Part shown: piece by piece, positions 8,737 through 17,101 of the stretch
How the letters are laid out: the number at the start of each line of letters is the position of its first letter
Numbering within the stretch: the first letter of the stretch is position 1
The notes under the pieces: generated by a model
Told to the model about the DNA's origin: nothing
Database searches by the model: none
The model's input: only the letters and a program-made list of their open reading frames with translations
Origin: Bacillota bacterium
GTDB taxonomy: Bacteria; Bacillota; Clostridia; Lachnospirales; Anaerotignaceae
Length of the DNA: 64,000 nucleotides
Assembly (NCBI GenBank): GCA_019422105.1
Contig: JAHZDZ010000005.1
Location: 91,107 to 155,106 of the forward strand
Direction of reading: 5' to 3'
Position numbers and translations under genes: made by a program

Positions 8737-9882
8737 TCACGGCTTCTTTCTCAACAGGAATGTAGGAATATCTATGATATCCTCATCCATCTTCGGTACC
8801 TCAGGCATTTTTCTAATCTGTGCCAGCTCTTCATCCGCCTCACTCCTGGATGCATCGTTTTCCTCTGCCATATTCCCGGAGGAATCCCGGCGTACCTCTC
8901 TCTTCGGTTTTTCAGGAACATCATACTCGTCCCCGTCAAGTCCGGTTGCAATAACAGTAACTACTACCTCATCGTTCAGATCCTCATTGATTGTAGTACC
9001 GAATATAATCTCGGCTTCCGGATCGATTGCGTCTCTGATCAGATTTGCGGCCTCGTCAGCCTCCAAAAGTCCAAGGTTCATATCACCAGCAAAATTGATT
9101 AACACGCTCTTAGCGCCCTCAATTGTTGTTTCAAGCAATGGACTTTCAATTGCTGCCTTGGCAGCGATTTCTGCCTTATTTTCACCGCTTGCCCGGCCAA
9201 TTCCCATATGGGCAATTCCCTTATCCGCCATAATTGTCCTGACATCGGCAAAGTCAAGATTGATAACGCCGGGCTTAGAAATAAGGTCTGCAATGCCCTG
9301 TACGCCCTGCTTCAAAATCTCGTCCGCTTTTTTGAAAGAATCAATCATGGAAGTCTTTTTATCAATAATTGCCAATAACCTTTGATTCGGGGTAATAACC
9401 AGCGTATCGACATGCTTTTTCAATTCAATGATGCCCTTCTCGGCATTTGACATTCTCTTCTTGCCCTCAAAAGTAAAAGGCTTTGTCACAACGCCAACTG
9501 TGAGGATTCCCATTTCCTTGGAGATTGCCGCTATTTTAGGCGCTGCTCCCGTGCCGGTGCCGCCGCCCATGCCCGCGGTTATAAATACCATATCTGAACC
9601 CCTCAGTGCCTGAGAGATTTCCTCCTTTGTCTCGTCTACAGATTTTTCTCCGATTTCAGGGTTTCCGCCTGCGCCAAGTCCACGGGTAAGTTTTTCCCCA
9701 ATCTGAATTTTTGTTGTGGCCTTTGATTTCGACAGGGCCTGCCTGTCCGTATTGACAGAAATAAACTCCACACCATCCATATTATCGTCTATCATTCGGT
9801 CTACAGCATTGTTTCCGCCGCCGCCGACACCGATTACTTTTATTTGCGCAGCATTGCTCTGTGTAATATCAAATTCGAGCAA
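8737..9882 (-). CDS. ftsZ: Cell division protein FtsZ
   Basis: FtsZ is the tubulin-like GTPase that forms the cytokinetic ring at midcell. The 381-residue product has the GTP-binding signature GGGTGTG (residues 106-112), the T7 region with N and D catalytic residues, and a charged, Glu-rich linker at 320-365. The conserved C-terminal peptide DEDIIDIPTFLLRKK binds FtsA or SepF. Translation starts at TTG, preceded by GGAGGGG at seven bases. It is the last gene of murA-ftsQ-DUF881-sbp-ftsZ. A 143-bp gap separates it from sbp, so an extra promoter is possible. Confidence 0.98.
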   Translation of the reverse strand: MLEFDITQSNAAQIKVIGVGGGGNNAVDRMIDDNMDGVEFISVNTDRQALSKSKATTKIQIGEKLTRGLGAGGNPEIGEKSVDETKEEISQALRGSDMVFITAGMGGGTGTGAAPKIAAISKEMGILTVGVVTKPFTFEGKKRMSNAEKGIIELKKHVDTLVITPNQRLLAIIDKKTSMIDSFKKADEILKQGVQGIADLISKPGVINLDFADVRTIMADKGIAHMGIGRASGENKAEIAAKAAIESPLLETTIEGAKSVLINFAGDMNLGLLEADEAANLIRDAIDPEAEIIFGTTINEDLNDEVVVTVIATGLDGDEYDVPEKPKREVRRDSSGNMAEENDASRSEADEELAQIRKMPEVPKMDEDIIDIPTFLLRKKP

Positions 9883-10025
9883 AAGAATCCCCTCCTACAA
9901 TGTTATGTATATAAAATACGCTTTATACTAAATTATACATGAATTACAATAAAATTACTATAGTAAATGAAACAGATTTCTTTAAAATTTTACTAAGTTT
10001 TCTACACATTTACCCAGTTTCAGTA

Positions 10026-10382
10026 TTATACCTCTATATTATTCTTTTTTTCATTTTTATTCAACAGAAATCTTCTTATCTGTGCAAAATTTTCGAAAAG
10101 TCTGGATCCGTAGACAACAATGGCGGCAATACTCAACTGTATATTCAACTTGTTCCCAAGCCATATCAGTGCCATGGACAGCACCGCGTTTCCGAAAAAG
10201 CCTGAAATAAAAATACCGAAATTAAAGCTTTTATTCAGATTGGAACGGATTCCGCCAAGCACAGAATCAATACACGCCAAAATGCCGATTGCAACATAGG
10301 GGGAATAGGCCTGGGGAAACTCAAAAGGCGATCCCAGGCCCAGCGCCACACCAATGATAAGACCGATAATCGCATACCCCAT
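10026..10382 (-). CDS. sbp: Small basic family membrane protein (Sbp)
   Basis: The 118-residue product matches the small basic protein family (DUF1290) found just upstream of ftsZ in many Firmicutes. It has three predicted membrane helices and a basic C-terminal tail, LLNKNEKKNN. The motif YVAIGILACIDSVLGGIR near residues 28-45 is strongly conserved in the family. The gene starts one base after the DUF881 gene, so the two are translationally coupled. No biochemical role is established. Its place in the cluster implies a link to division or envelope growth. Confidence 0.9.
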   Translation of the reverse strand: MGYAIIGLIIGVALGLGSPFEFPQAYSPYVAIGILACIDSVLGGIRSNLNKSFNFGIFISGFFGNAVLSMALIWLGNKLNIQLSIAAIVVYGSRLFENFAQIRRFLLNKNEKKNNIEV

Positions 10383-10383
10383 A

Positions 10384-11121
10384 TCACTCCGCCTCCTTTT
10401 TGACAGGCGCAGCCTCGTTAAATTTTACCGCCTGTGTATAGGACGCTACCGTCACACTGTCGCTTTTTTTAATGGAAACCTCAATCCCCCACGGCGCCAG
10501 AGAATCAACAACTCCGCCCGGAAACCTTAAAGCGCTTTCCATTACATCAGGATCCCCGATTGCCGTAATTACAAAGGGCGCGGCAATTTTAACGCCGTTT
10601 ATATTCACCACAGATCCGGCGCATCTGACGGAACTTGAGGAGACAATTCTCTGCCCGTTAATGGATATTGCCTCAGCTCCCGCCACATTCAGCTCATTGA
10701 TGACGGAAAGAATATCCTCCGCATGCACCAAAAAAGCGTTGGCGTCAATATTTTCTCCCGACACCTGGCTTTGTTTGCTGCTGTCGTTTAAGGTTACCGT
10801 AACACCCCGTCCTGCAAGTTCTGTCATACCGGCCAGCATTCTGGCGGAATCCAGCTCACCTCTCAAAAGCTTAACCGATTCACTCTCATCGCTTATGGCA
10901 TCCTCGTACTCTCTTATTTTCTTCTCGCTTTCACTGAGCTTTTCAGTTAAAGCCTCCTTTTCCTCGTTGGTTTTTTTCAGCTCCACCGATAACTCGTTAA
11001 CCCTCTGTATATCTGCGGCGCTGATCTGCCGCTTTACAGTCTTAACCTGTATTCCGATTATGAATCCCAATATAATACAAATGGCCGTCATCGATATGGT
11101 TGCATGATTAATTTTTTTCAC
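10384..11121 (-). CDS. DUF881 family protein (YlxW/YlxX-like)
   Basis: The 245-residue product has one N-terminal membrane helix (about residues 8-25), a coiled coil (35-85) and a C-terminal DUF881 domain with the motif GRGVTVTLND near residue 105. This is the usual layout of proteins encoded between ftsQ and ftsZ in Firmicutes. It is probably anchored in the membrane with the DUF881 domain outside. The gene lies 21 bp after ftsQ and one base before sbp. The function is unknown; conserved position suggests a role in division or wall growth. Confidence 0.9.
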   Translation of the reverse strand: MKKINHATISMTAICIILGFIIGIQVKTVKRQISAADIQRVNELSVELKKTNEEKEALTEKLSESEKKIREYEDAISDESESVKLLRGELDSARMLAGMTELAGRGVTVTLNDSSKQSQVSGENIDANAFLVHAEDILSVINELNVAGAEAISINGQRIVSSSSVRCAGSVVNINGVKIAAPFVITAIGDPDVMESALRFPGGVVDSLAPWGIEVSIKKSDSVTVASYTQAVKFNEAAPVKKEAE

Positions 11122-11142
11122 AGTTCCACTTCCCTATAAAGT

Positions 11143-11976
11143 TTATGTCAGATACTTGAAAACGATGGGCTTGTCCATATCACGAAGGTCCAAAGTTCCT
11201 CTGTCCTCCTCAGGTATCTTCTTTATAATCTCACTGAGCATGCTTATTTTTTCATCTGCATTATTGATATCTCCCAACAGTATGTCCACCTTATTGACAT
11301 ACGCGTGTATGTTTTTGGGATCGCTGACGTCTATTTTCACAACAGACTCCAGTATATTATATTTGATAATCAACTGAGACATTTTTACCACAACGTCAAA
11401 GGAATCCGGATTATCCACCTGAAGAATTTCGCCCAGCTGGAAACGGTCAAACTCCAAGCCCTCCACAACAGGCAGATTGTCCTTGTAAAAGCTCTCCACA
11501 GTCAATACCCTGCCGTACTCGTCTATGTACAGGTATGAACCCATATATGGCACATACCCCCTGACCTTTCTTTCTTTTATGGAAATCTCTATGGTATCGG
11601 GAAGCTTTCTTTTAATCGTCGCACTCTCTACAAAATTGTCTGCCAAAAGCAGCTTTTCCGCCTTTCCTTTTTGAAAAGCAAACAGGTTCATTCCCTCAGA
11701 AAGGCCAATCATCTCACAGATTTCTCCTTTGGTATAGTGCTGCATCTCGCTGATAGAGATAGTTTTGATGGAAAACAGCGGAGAAAACAATAGTCCGGCC
11801 AAAGCCAAAAGTATCACAAACAGAACCGCCAGCGTTTTTACAGAAAGCTTCCTTTTCCGTTTCGGTGTTTTCCTTCTTCTCTCTGACAGATCAATTATTT
11901 CCGTATCATCCTCATGCTCTTCTTCCTCTATATAAAAATCCTCTTCATATCCCTGCCGTGATTTATCAATTCTCAT
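11143..11976 (-). CDS. ftsQ: Cell division protein FtsQ/DivIB
   Basis: FtsQ/DivIB is a bitopic divisome protein that stabilises the FtsB/DivIC-FtsL complex. The 277-residue product has an acidic then basic cytoplasmic tail (1-44), one membrane helix (about 45-68), a POTRA domain starting at FSIKTISISEMQHYTKGEI, and a beta domain to about residue 270. Size and order are normal. The ATG follows GGTGGTG. It lies 20 bp after murA in the same operon. The likely partner gene, divIC, is at 24.9 kb. Confidence 0.92.
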   Translation of the reverse strand: MRIDKSRQGYEEDFYIEEEEHEDDTEIIDLSERRRKTPKRKRKLSVKTLAVLFVILLALAGLLFSPLFSIKTISISEMQHYTKGEICEMIGLSEGMNLFAFQKGKAEKLLLADNFVESATIKRKLPDTIEISIKERKVRGYVPYMGSYLYIDEYGRVLTVESFYKDNLPVVEGLEFDRFQLGEILQVDNPDSFDVVVKMSQLIIKYNILESVVKIDVSDPKNIHAYVNKVDILLGDINNADEKISMLSEIIKKIPEEDRGTLDLRDMDKPIVFKYLT

Positions 11977-11996
11977 TGTACACCACCGTATTTCCT

Positions 11997-13262
11997 TTAC
12001 TCGTATCCGTTTTCCAGAAGTCTGATATCCGCTCCTATCATCTGCAATGCTTCCTCTATCTTCTCATAGCCCCGCTCCACGTAGACGGAATTTTGTACAA
12101 TGCTGATTCCATCTGCCGCCAGGGAGGCCAAAATCAAAGCGGCGCCGCAGCGCAGATCACAGCATTCCACAGTCGACGGCTTCAGCCTCTCCACGCCCTT
12201 GATAACTGCCATACGTCCGTCTACGCTGATATCCGCGCCCATACGGCAAAGCTCGACAATATGCTTAAACCTTGACTCAAACACTGTTTCAATTATAATA
12301 CTTGTTCCTTGCGCCAATGTCAACAAAGACATCAGCTGAGGCTGCATATCCGTGGGAAAGCCCGGATAGGGCTGTGTCTTAATAATATCGGGTGCTTTGA
12401 GCCTTCTGGGCGCTTTCAGATAAATCAGGCTGTCCTCCTCCTTTACAGTGCACCCCGTCTCCATCAGCCTCAAAAGAATCTGCCGCATCGTAGACGGCCT
12501 TGCACCAGTCAGGGTGATTTCTCCTCCCGTAATCGCCGCCGCTGTCAAAAAAGTTCCCGCTTCTATTCTGTCGGGCAGTATAGCATGTTCCGCCTCGTGA
12601 AGCTTTTTAACCCCGTCTATATAAATGGTATCCGTCCCCGCGCCCTTTACTCTGGCCCCGATTTTATTCAGATAGGTCTGCAAATCGACAATTTCCGGCT
12701 CCATGGCGGCATTATAGATTACCGTTCTCCCCTCCGCCTTTACTGCGGCCAGCATGATATTTTCCGTCGCCCCTACACTTGGATAGTTCAGATTAATTTT
12801 CGCGCCCTTTAGCTTTTCCGTACGGCAAAAAATAAATCCGTCCTCCTCCTTTATCTCAGCCCCCATTTTTCGTATCGCCTTCAGATGGAGATCTATGGGT
12901 CTGGCCCCAATTTCACAGCCCCCCGGGTAGGCAATTTTTACTCTTCCAAACCGTCCAAGTATTGCCCCCAAAAAAACAATAGAAGACCTCATTTTTCTCA
13001 CAAGCTCTTCTGGTATACAATATTCATCCGCATCCTGGGAATTGACAATCAGTGTTCTTCCCTCCCACGTAACTGAACAGCCTATTGTCTTAAGAATTTC
13101 AATTGTAATATATAAATCTGAAATTTTGGGGCAGTTATGGATAACGCTGGTTCCGCCATTTAATACAGTAGCCGCCATAATGGGGAGAATTGCGTTTTTT
13201 CCGCCGTTAACCTTTAGTTCGCCGCTCAGCCTCTTTCCGCCCTGTATCACGTATTTGCCCAT
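11997..13262 (-). CDS. murA: UDP-N-acetylglucosamine 1-carboxyvinyltransferase MurA
   Basis: MurA transfers enolpyruvate from PEP to UDP-GlcNAc, the first committed step of peptidoglycan synthesis, in the cytosol. The 421-residue product has the fosfomycin-reactive cysteine at about residue 116 in GGCEIGARP, and KVNGGKNAILP near the N-terminus binds substrate. I chose the ATG at 13262 because GGGAGG lies seven bases upstream and the protein then begins MGKYVIQGG as in homologues; the longer open frame has no such support. It heads the ftsQ-DUF881-sbp-ftsZ group. Many Firmicutes carry two MurA paralogues, so this may be either one. Confidence 0.95.
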   Translation of the reverse strand: MGKYVIQGGKRLSGELKVNGGKNAILPIMAATVLNGGTSVIHNCPKISDLYITIEILKTIGCSVTWEGRTLIVNSQDADEYCIPEELVRKMRSSIVFLGAILGRFGRVKIAYPGGCEIGARPIDLHLKAIRKMGAEIKEEDGFIFCRTEKLKGAKINLNYPSVGATENIMLAAVKAEGRTVIYNAAMEPEIVDLQTYLNKIGARVKGAGTDTIYIDGVKKLHEAEHAILPDRIEAGTFLTAAAITGGEITLTGARPSTMRQILLRLMETGCTVKEEDSLIYLKAPRRLKAPDIIKTQPYPGFPTDMQPQLMSLLTLAQGTSIIIETVFESRFKHIVELCRMGADISVDGRMAVIKGVERLKPSTVECCDLRCGAALILASLAADGISIVQNSVYVERGYEKIEEALQMIGADIRLLENGYE

Positions 13263-13431
13263 ATTGAAGCCTCCCTTATCGGGAATATTATAATCTATAA
13301 TATGCATAAGGCTAAAAATGGTGATACCGGAGATCAGAAAGGCAAAAAACCGTGCAGAACAGCCAAACACCGTCCTTGCGCCTTCCGCTGTACGATGGAA
13401 AGACTTTCCTCCTATATCCTTCAGGCAACAA

Positions 13432-13455
13432 AAAAAGACGTCATCAGCCGTCTTT
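13432..13455 (-). terminator. Terminator of the zinc-ribbon gene
   Basis: AAAGACG and CGTCTTT enclose an 8-base loop, and on the minus strand the stem is followed by a run of Ts. The stem overlaps the stop codon of the small zinc-ribbon gene. Confidence 0.7.
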
Positions 13456-13708
13456 ATTTATTCCCCGTGTCCTCTGTCCAGTCATAGTTGCAAAAAGGAC
13501 AAACCGCATGGATAATATGATCTGTATTTTTATTTCTGTCCTGATATAGGTTATACAGTGCGAACCAGCCCCATACCGGAATACACAAAAGACAGAAGCA
13601 GACAATGCATTTCACAGCAAGGTTTACCTGAAACTTCGGCCCTACCGATACTAAAACTTGTTTTCCGCAGTTGGGACAGACACATTTTACATCTGATTCC
13701 GCTTTCAT
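13454..13708 (-). CDS. Small membrane protein with split zinc ribbon
   Basis: The 84-residue product has a CPNCGK knuckle near residue 12 and a CPFCNYDW knuckle near residue 71, separated by a hydrophobic hairpin or single helix (about residues 30-55). This suggests one zinc site made from both ends, with the middle in the membrane, somewhat like LITAF-type folds. The ATG follows GGGAG at workable spacing and the gene has its own terminator, which supports it being real. I do not recognise a named family, and neighbours give no clear function. Confidence 0.65.
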   Translation of the reverse strand: MKAESDVKCVCPNCGKQVLVSVGPKFQVNLAVKCIVCFCLLCIPVWGWFALYNLYQDRNKNTDHIIHAVCPFCNYDWTEDTGNK

Positions 13709-13861
13709 CCTTCTATCACTCCCTTAAAAGAAAATTATACACCCGTCAAAAAAGAGCTGCAATATGAAAAATGCTGAATTAAGACACATTGTATTATGAA
13801 AGCCTCTCCATGCAAATACAAAAGCCCATGTCCAGAAAAAGGAGAACAATAGTTATCAATG

Positions 13862-13896
13862 AAAAAGGAAAGCTGATATATATCAAGCTTTCCTTT
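13862..13896 (-). terminator. Terminator of the NrdD-like gene
   Basis: AAAGGAAAGCT pairs with AGCTTTCCTTT around a loop of about ten bases. On the minus strand Ts follow the stem. It lies about 50 bp past the stop of the NrdD-like small gene. Confidence 0.8.
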
Positions 13897-13942
13897 CTTA
13901 TGGCAATCCCGGGACGCCATTCATTACCCCAGTATCTTCCTT

Positions 13943-14212
13943 TCAGCAGCAGGAGTGCTTTACCCTGTCGCGTTCCTCCGCCTTTTTCGCATTGTTCCAG
14001 TGGCTCATGTCTCCCACCAGATAGCCGGTGATTCTTCGAATGCGGTTAAAAGCAACAGGTTCAAACTCATATTTCATATCCACATATTCACCGTCTACGG
14101 TAAGATTCAGACTCCTCAATTTTCTATCAGGATTCTGTCTTTGAAGCAATTCCACATACTGATTTATTTCTTTCTGCGTCATTGCGCCGTTTTCTACTGT
14201 AATGTCTATCAT
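13943..14212 (-). CDS. Small NrdD-like protein with glycyl-radical-type motif
   Basis: The roughly 89-residue product resembles the tail of class III anaerobic ribonucleotide reductase (NrdD). Its motif RRITGYLVG matches the glycyl-radical consensus RxxGY, with the candidate radical glycine near residue 63. NAKKAEERDRVKHS near the C-terminus is also typical of NrdD ends. It lacks the catalytic barrel and the usual zinc-site cysteines, ending only in KHSCC. It could be a spare radical domain comparable to GrcA/YfiD, a regulator, or a relic. The ATG at 14212 is preferred because AGGAG lies nine bases upstream; the ATG at 14221 directly abuts it. No nrdD or nrdG gene lies nearby. Confidence 0.7.
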   Translation of the reverse strand: MIDITVENGAMTQKEINQYVELLQRQNPDRKLRSLNLTVDGEYVDMKYEFEPVAFNRIRRITGYLVGDMSHWNNAKKAEERDRVKHSCC

Positions 14213-14318
14213 TATCCCCATCTCCTCATTTATTCTCCGTCAAAAAAGCATAGCACAGCAGTGCAGAAAAATCAATATATAGATTTAACAAATAACTTTT
14301 ATACAATATATCGTATTT

Positions 14319-15617
14319 TCACTCTTTTAATACCGGCAGACCTTTTTGAGGACATGGATAAAACAACACTTTGGGACTTGCCTTGCTGCTTGCCCTTATG
14401 CAGTCCTCCAAAAGCCCCTGAGGGTTTTCAGAGGGTGTCATGTACATAGTGCGTATGACAGAATCATCCACATTGGGCGAATATACGAATATTTTTACGT
14501 CCTTCTTTAAAATCTTACAGAGCAATAAGGCATGATCCATCTGTATACGATAATTTTTATTCAAATATAAAACCATATCCTCCAGAGAATGTGTCTTCTC
14601 AAAGGGACGCAGCATATCCACAGACTGTATGCCCTCCGGGCACTGGCAGTAAAGTCCAACCGTTATATCTCTATCCAAAATGTCCGTTAATGCAATCAAT
14701 GGCTTCATGGACTGGTAAAAATCCAGATTCAGCGGAATACCGGGAGTTGTGATAATGACATCCGGTTTTTCCGTCAGAGTAACGCCACAGTAGTCTTTCA
14801 GGTAATCCACCGCCGCCTTATGGGATTCTAAAAGTCCGCCGGCAAACAGTGCCGCGGTTTCCATTTGAGAATTTAAGACAAAATTGACGCTGAAATCAAT
14901 ACCGAAAAGCTCTGCCGCCTCCACCATGTCTTTGTGTATCTCGTTTCCCTCCAAAATTCCCGGAAGGGCATGGCTATCCAGCAGTCTTTGCGGCGCATGG
15001 TTTATCTGTATGGTTTTCGCAGAGCAAATTCCCGGCAAAACAGATTTCCTGCCGCCGGAAAATCCGGCGAACTCGTGGGGCTCCACTTTCCCGATGCAAA
15101 TATGCAAATCACATTCATATGCCCTCTTATTCACCTCCACCGGCGTCCCAAAGGAGGTCTCCCCCAGATAGATTAGATTTAAGGCGTCATAAGGCCTGTG
15201 GTTTTCAATGTGCACCTTGCCATAATACTCCTCCCCCACAAACCGCCTCATCTCTTCCGCTGTCGCATCCCTGTGCACGCCTGTCGCGACAACAAAGAGT
15301 ATATGGCTGTATGCTATCCCCGCCCGGTGAAGCTCCTCTATCAGATACGGCGCAGCCAATGCGCTCGGAACGCTTCTGGACGCATCCGAAACCAGTATAC
15401 AGGCACTTTTTGCCTGTTTTTCCACTGCCGTTTCATATAGAGCTTTTCCTGATACTGGATGGGAAAGGGCATCTCTGAATACGGATGTATCTTTTATCCC
15501 CTTCCTATCCTTCATTTGGATTAAGCCCATGCTGTAATCGGCAGGAACCTCCATCTCAATCTTTTCCGCCATATCCCTATAAATAATGTTTTTTTCCTTT
15601 TTCTCCAAGAAATACAT
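14319..15617 (-). CDS. LarA-type nickel-dependent racemase family protein
   Basis: The 432-residue product belongs to the LarA (DUF2088) family. The founding member interconverts D- and L-lactate with a nickel-pincer nucleotide cofactor; relatives act on other 2-hydroxyacids. Visible motifs are DASRSVP, VATGVHRDAT (catalytic His region), ENHRP and PHEFAGFSGGRKSVLPGI, which holds the cofactor-bearing lysine, then INHAP with a nickel-ligand His. ATG at 15617 is chosen for the upstream AGGGGGTG; the longer frame would read into the tRNA terminator. No larB, larC or larE genes for cofactor synthesis are in the window. The substrate is uncertain. Confidence 0.85.
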   Translation of the reverse strand: MYFLEKKEKNIIYRDMAEKIEMEVPADYSMGLIQMKDRKGIKDTSVFRDALSHPVSGKALYETAVEKQAKSACILVSDASRSVPSALAAPYLIEELHRAGIAYSHILFVVATGVHRDATAEEMRRFVGEEYYGKVHIENHRPYDALNLIYLGETSFGTPVEVNKRAYECDLHICIGKVEPHEFAGFSGGRKSVLPGICSAKTIQINHAPQRLLDSHALPGILEGNEIHKDMVEAAELFGIDFSVNFVLNSQMETAALFAGGLLESHKAAVDYLKDYCGVTLTEKPDVIITTPGIPLNLDFYQSMKPLIALTDILDRDITVGLYCQCPEGIQSVDMLRPFEKTHSLEDMVLYLNKNYRIQMDHALLLCKILKKDVKIFVYSPNVDDSVIRTMYMTPSENPQGLLEDCIRASSKASPKVLFYPCPQKGLPVLKE

Positions 15618-15698
15618 TGCAACACCCCCTGTCCAACATCTCTGTGAGGTAATTATAGCAAAGCAAAAATTGTACCGCAATAAATACAATGCATCCCT

Positions 15699-15747
15699 CA
15701 AAAAAAGAAAAAAGCCCTCCTGTTTTCTCTCAAAATAAGAAGGCTTT
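15699..15747 (-). terminator. Terminator after tRNA-Thr
   Basis: AAAGCCTTCTT and the facing AGGAGGGCTTT form an imperfect stem (about 15711-15747), and on the minus strand a long T-run follows. It ends the tRNA-Thr transcript. Confidence 0.75.
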
Positions 15748-15768
15748 CTACTTTTTTGCATAAAAATA

Positions 15769-15841
15769 AGCTGCTGACGAGATTTGAACTCGTGACCTCC
15801 GCCTTACCAAGGCGACGCTCTACCAACTGAGCCACAGCAGC
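15769..15841 (-). tRNA. tRNA-Thr (GGT anticodon)
   Basis: A complete 73-nt cloverleaf: acceptor GCTGCTG/CAGCAGC, D arm GCTCAGTTGGTAGAGC, anticodon loop TTGGTAA with anticodon GGT, T arm ACGAG-TTCAAAT-CTCGT, and discriminator T. The CCA end is not encoded. It lies 58 bp after sigH on the same strand. Confidence 0.96.
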
Positions 15842-15899
15842 AAACTTTACCGTTGAGTCATCTACAATGCTCAACGGATTAATAATACCATAAGCGAAT

Positions 15900-16547
15900 T
15901 TAACCGTCAAGTTTTTTTTCGCTGAGGAAACGCTCAATTTTTTTCTTCACTCTTTGCAGTGCGTTATCAATGGACTTTTCCGGCTTTCCAATCATCTTTG
16001 AAATCTCGAAATAAGTCTTCCCCTGTAAATAAAAACCGAGAACCTTGGATTCAAACTCACTGAGCACCTGGTCCATATGGTTTTCAATAAAATTTTTATC
16101 CTCCTGACCAATCAAAACCGTTTCCGGATTTGTCAAATCCATCTCCTGCAATAAATCCAGATAGGTTTGATCCGAGTCCTCATGAAAGGCTGTTTTATTC
16201 AGAGATACATAGGAATTCAGCGGAATATGCTTCTGCCTTGTCGCCGCCTTGATAGCGGTAATTATCTGGCGGTTTACACAAAGCTCCGCAAACACACGGA
16301 AAGAGGCATGCTTTCCCGGCTGATAGTCCCGTATCGCCTTATAAAGTCCAATCATACCCTCCTGTATAATGTCCTCCTTGTCAGCGCCAATCAAAAAGTA
16401 CGCCCTGGACTTTGATTTTACCAGTGCCTTATACTTGTCCAATATATATTCCTGAGCAAGGCTGTCGCCCTGCCGTATTACGCCAATGACCTCTTCATCC
16501 GCCATATTCCGGTAAAAACTGCACCTGTCTTCTTCTATCGTTTTCAT
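15900..16547 (-). CDS. sigH: RNA polymerase sporulation sigma factor SigH
   Basis: SigH is the early-stationary-phase sigma factor that starts sporulation gene expression. The 215-residue product has sigma region 2 with DIIQEGMIGLYKAIRDY and SFRVFAELCVNRQIITAI, and region 4 with GKTYFEISKMIGKPEKSIDNAL. ATG at 16547 follows AGGTGG and gives MKTIEEDRC; the longer open frame lies inside the upstream gene. It is 19 bp after the YacP/Rae1 gene, in the conserved Firmicutes order cysS-mrnC-rlmB-rae1-sigH. Here tRNA-Thr follows, not the usual rpmG-secE-nusG. Confidence 0.93.
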   Translation of the reverse strand: MKTIEEDRCSFYRNMADEEVIGVIRQGDSLAQEYILDKYKALVKSKSRAYFLIGADKEDIIQEGMIGLYKAIRDYQPGKHASFRVFAELCVNRQIITAIKAATRQKHIPLNSYVSLNKTAFHEDSDQTYLDLLQEMDLTNPETVLIGQEDKNFIENHMDQVLSEFESKVLGFYLQGKTYFEISKMIGKPEKSIDNALQRVKKKIERFLSEKKLDG

Positions 16548-16566
16548 TCCTGCCACCTTTAAGTCT

Positions 16567-17082
16567 TTATCTCTGCCTGCGCATTTTTTCAAACCATTCC
16601 TGTGTTTCCTTGTCCAAATTATCAAACAGCATGTTATTTTTCGGAGGACGCCTTTGAATATATTCTTCCCTGATTTTCTTTTCCACATCCAGCACTTCTC
16701 TTTTTAAGTCTCTGGCACTGAGCCTTGCTGCCCCATTGCCCATGATAATAAGCTGTTCCAGTCCGTCAGAGGTTGCAACCCTCACCGTATATTCACGGGG
16801 AAGACGGTTCACTGTCTTTTCAATATAATGGTCTGCCGTTTCCGCTTCCTTCGTAAACACCACATAAATATTGTTGTACTGATAGACAGTACCCAGATTG
16901 CCCTTTACCAGATAGCCGTCAAAAACAAGTATCACCGTAATATTGCGAAACCCCTGGTAGTTAGACAAAATATCCATCAGCTTCTGCCTTGCGCTCTCCA
17001 AAGAATACTCCGATAAGTCCCTCAAATCATCCCATGCATGTATAATATTGTAGCCATCTACAAGCAAAAATTCCCTTCCCAA
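16567..17082 (-). CDS. rae1: NYN/PIN-domain ribonuclease, YacP/Rae1 family
   Basis: The 171-residue product matches YacP (Rae1), a PIN-like NYN-domain endoribonuclease that in Bacillus cleaves mRNA in the ribosomal A site. The start FLLVDGYNIIHAWDDL carries the first catalytic Asp and VILVFDGY the second; ETADHYIEKTV and VATSDGLEQ supply the remaining acidic residues. The length is typical. It lies between rlmB and sigH exactly as in Bacillus, 19 bp before each neighbour. The activity is inferred from the family. Confidence 0.92.
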   Translation of the reverse strand: MGREFLLVDGYNIIHAWDDLRDLSEYSLESARQKLMDILSNYQGFRNITVILVFDGYLVKGNLGTVYQYNNIYVVFTKEAETADHYIEKTVNRLPREYTVRVATSDGLEQLIIMGNGAARLSARDLKREVLDVEKKIREEYIQRRPPKNNMLFDNLDKETQEWFEKMRRQR

Positions 17083-17101
17083 TCAAATCAAACCCTTTAT
17101 T

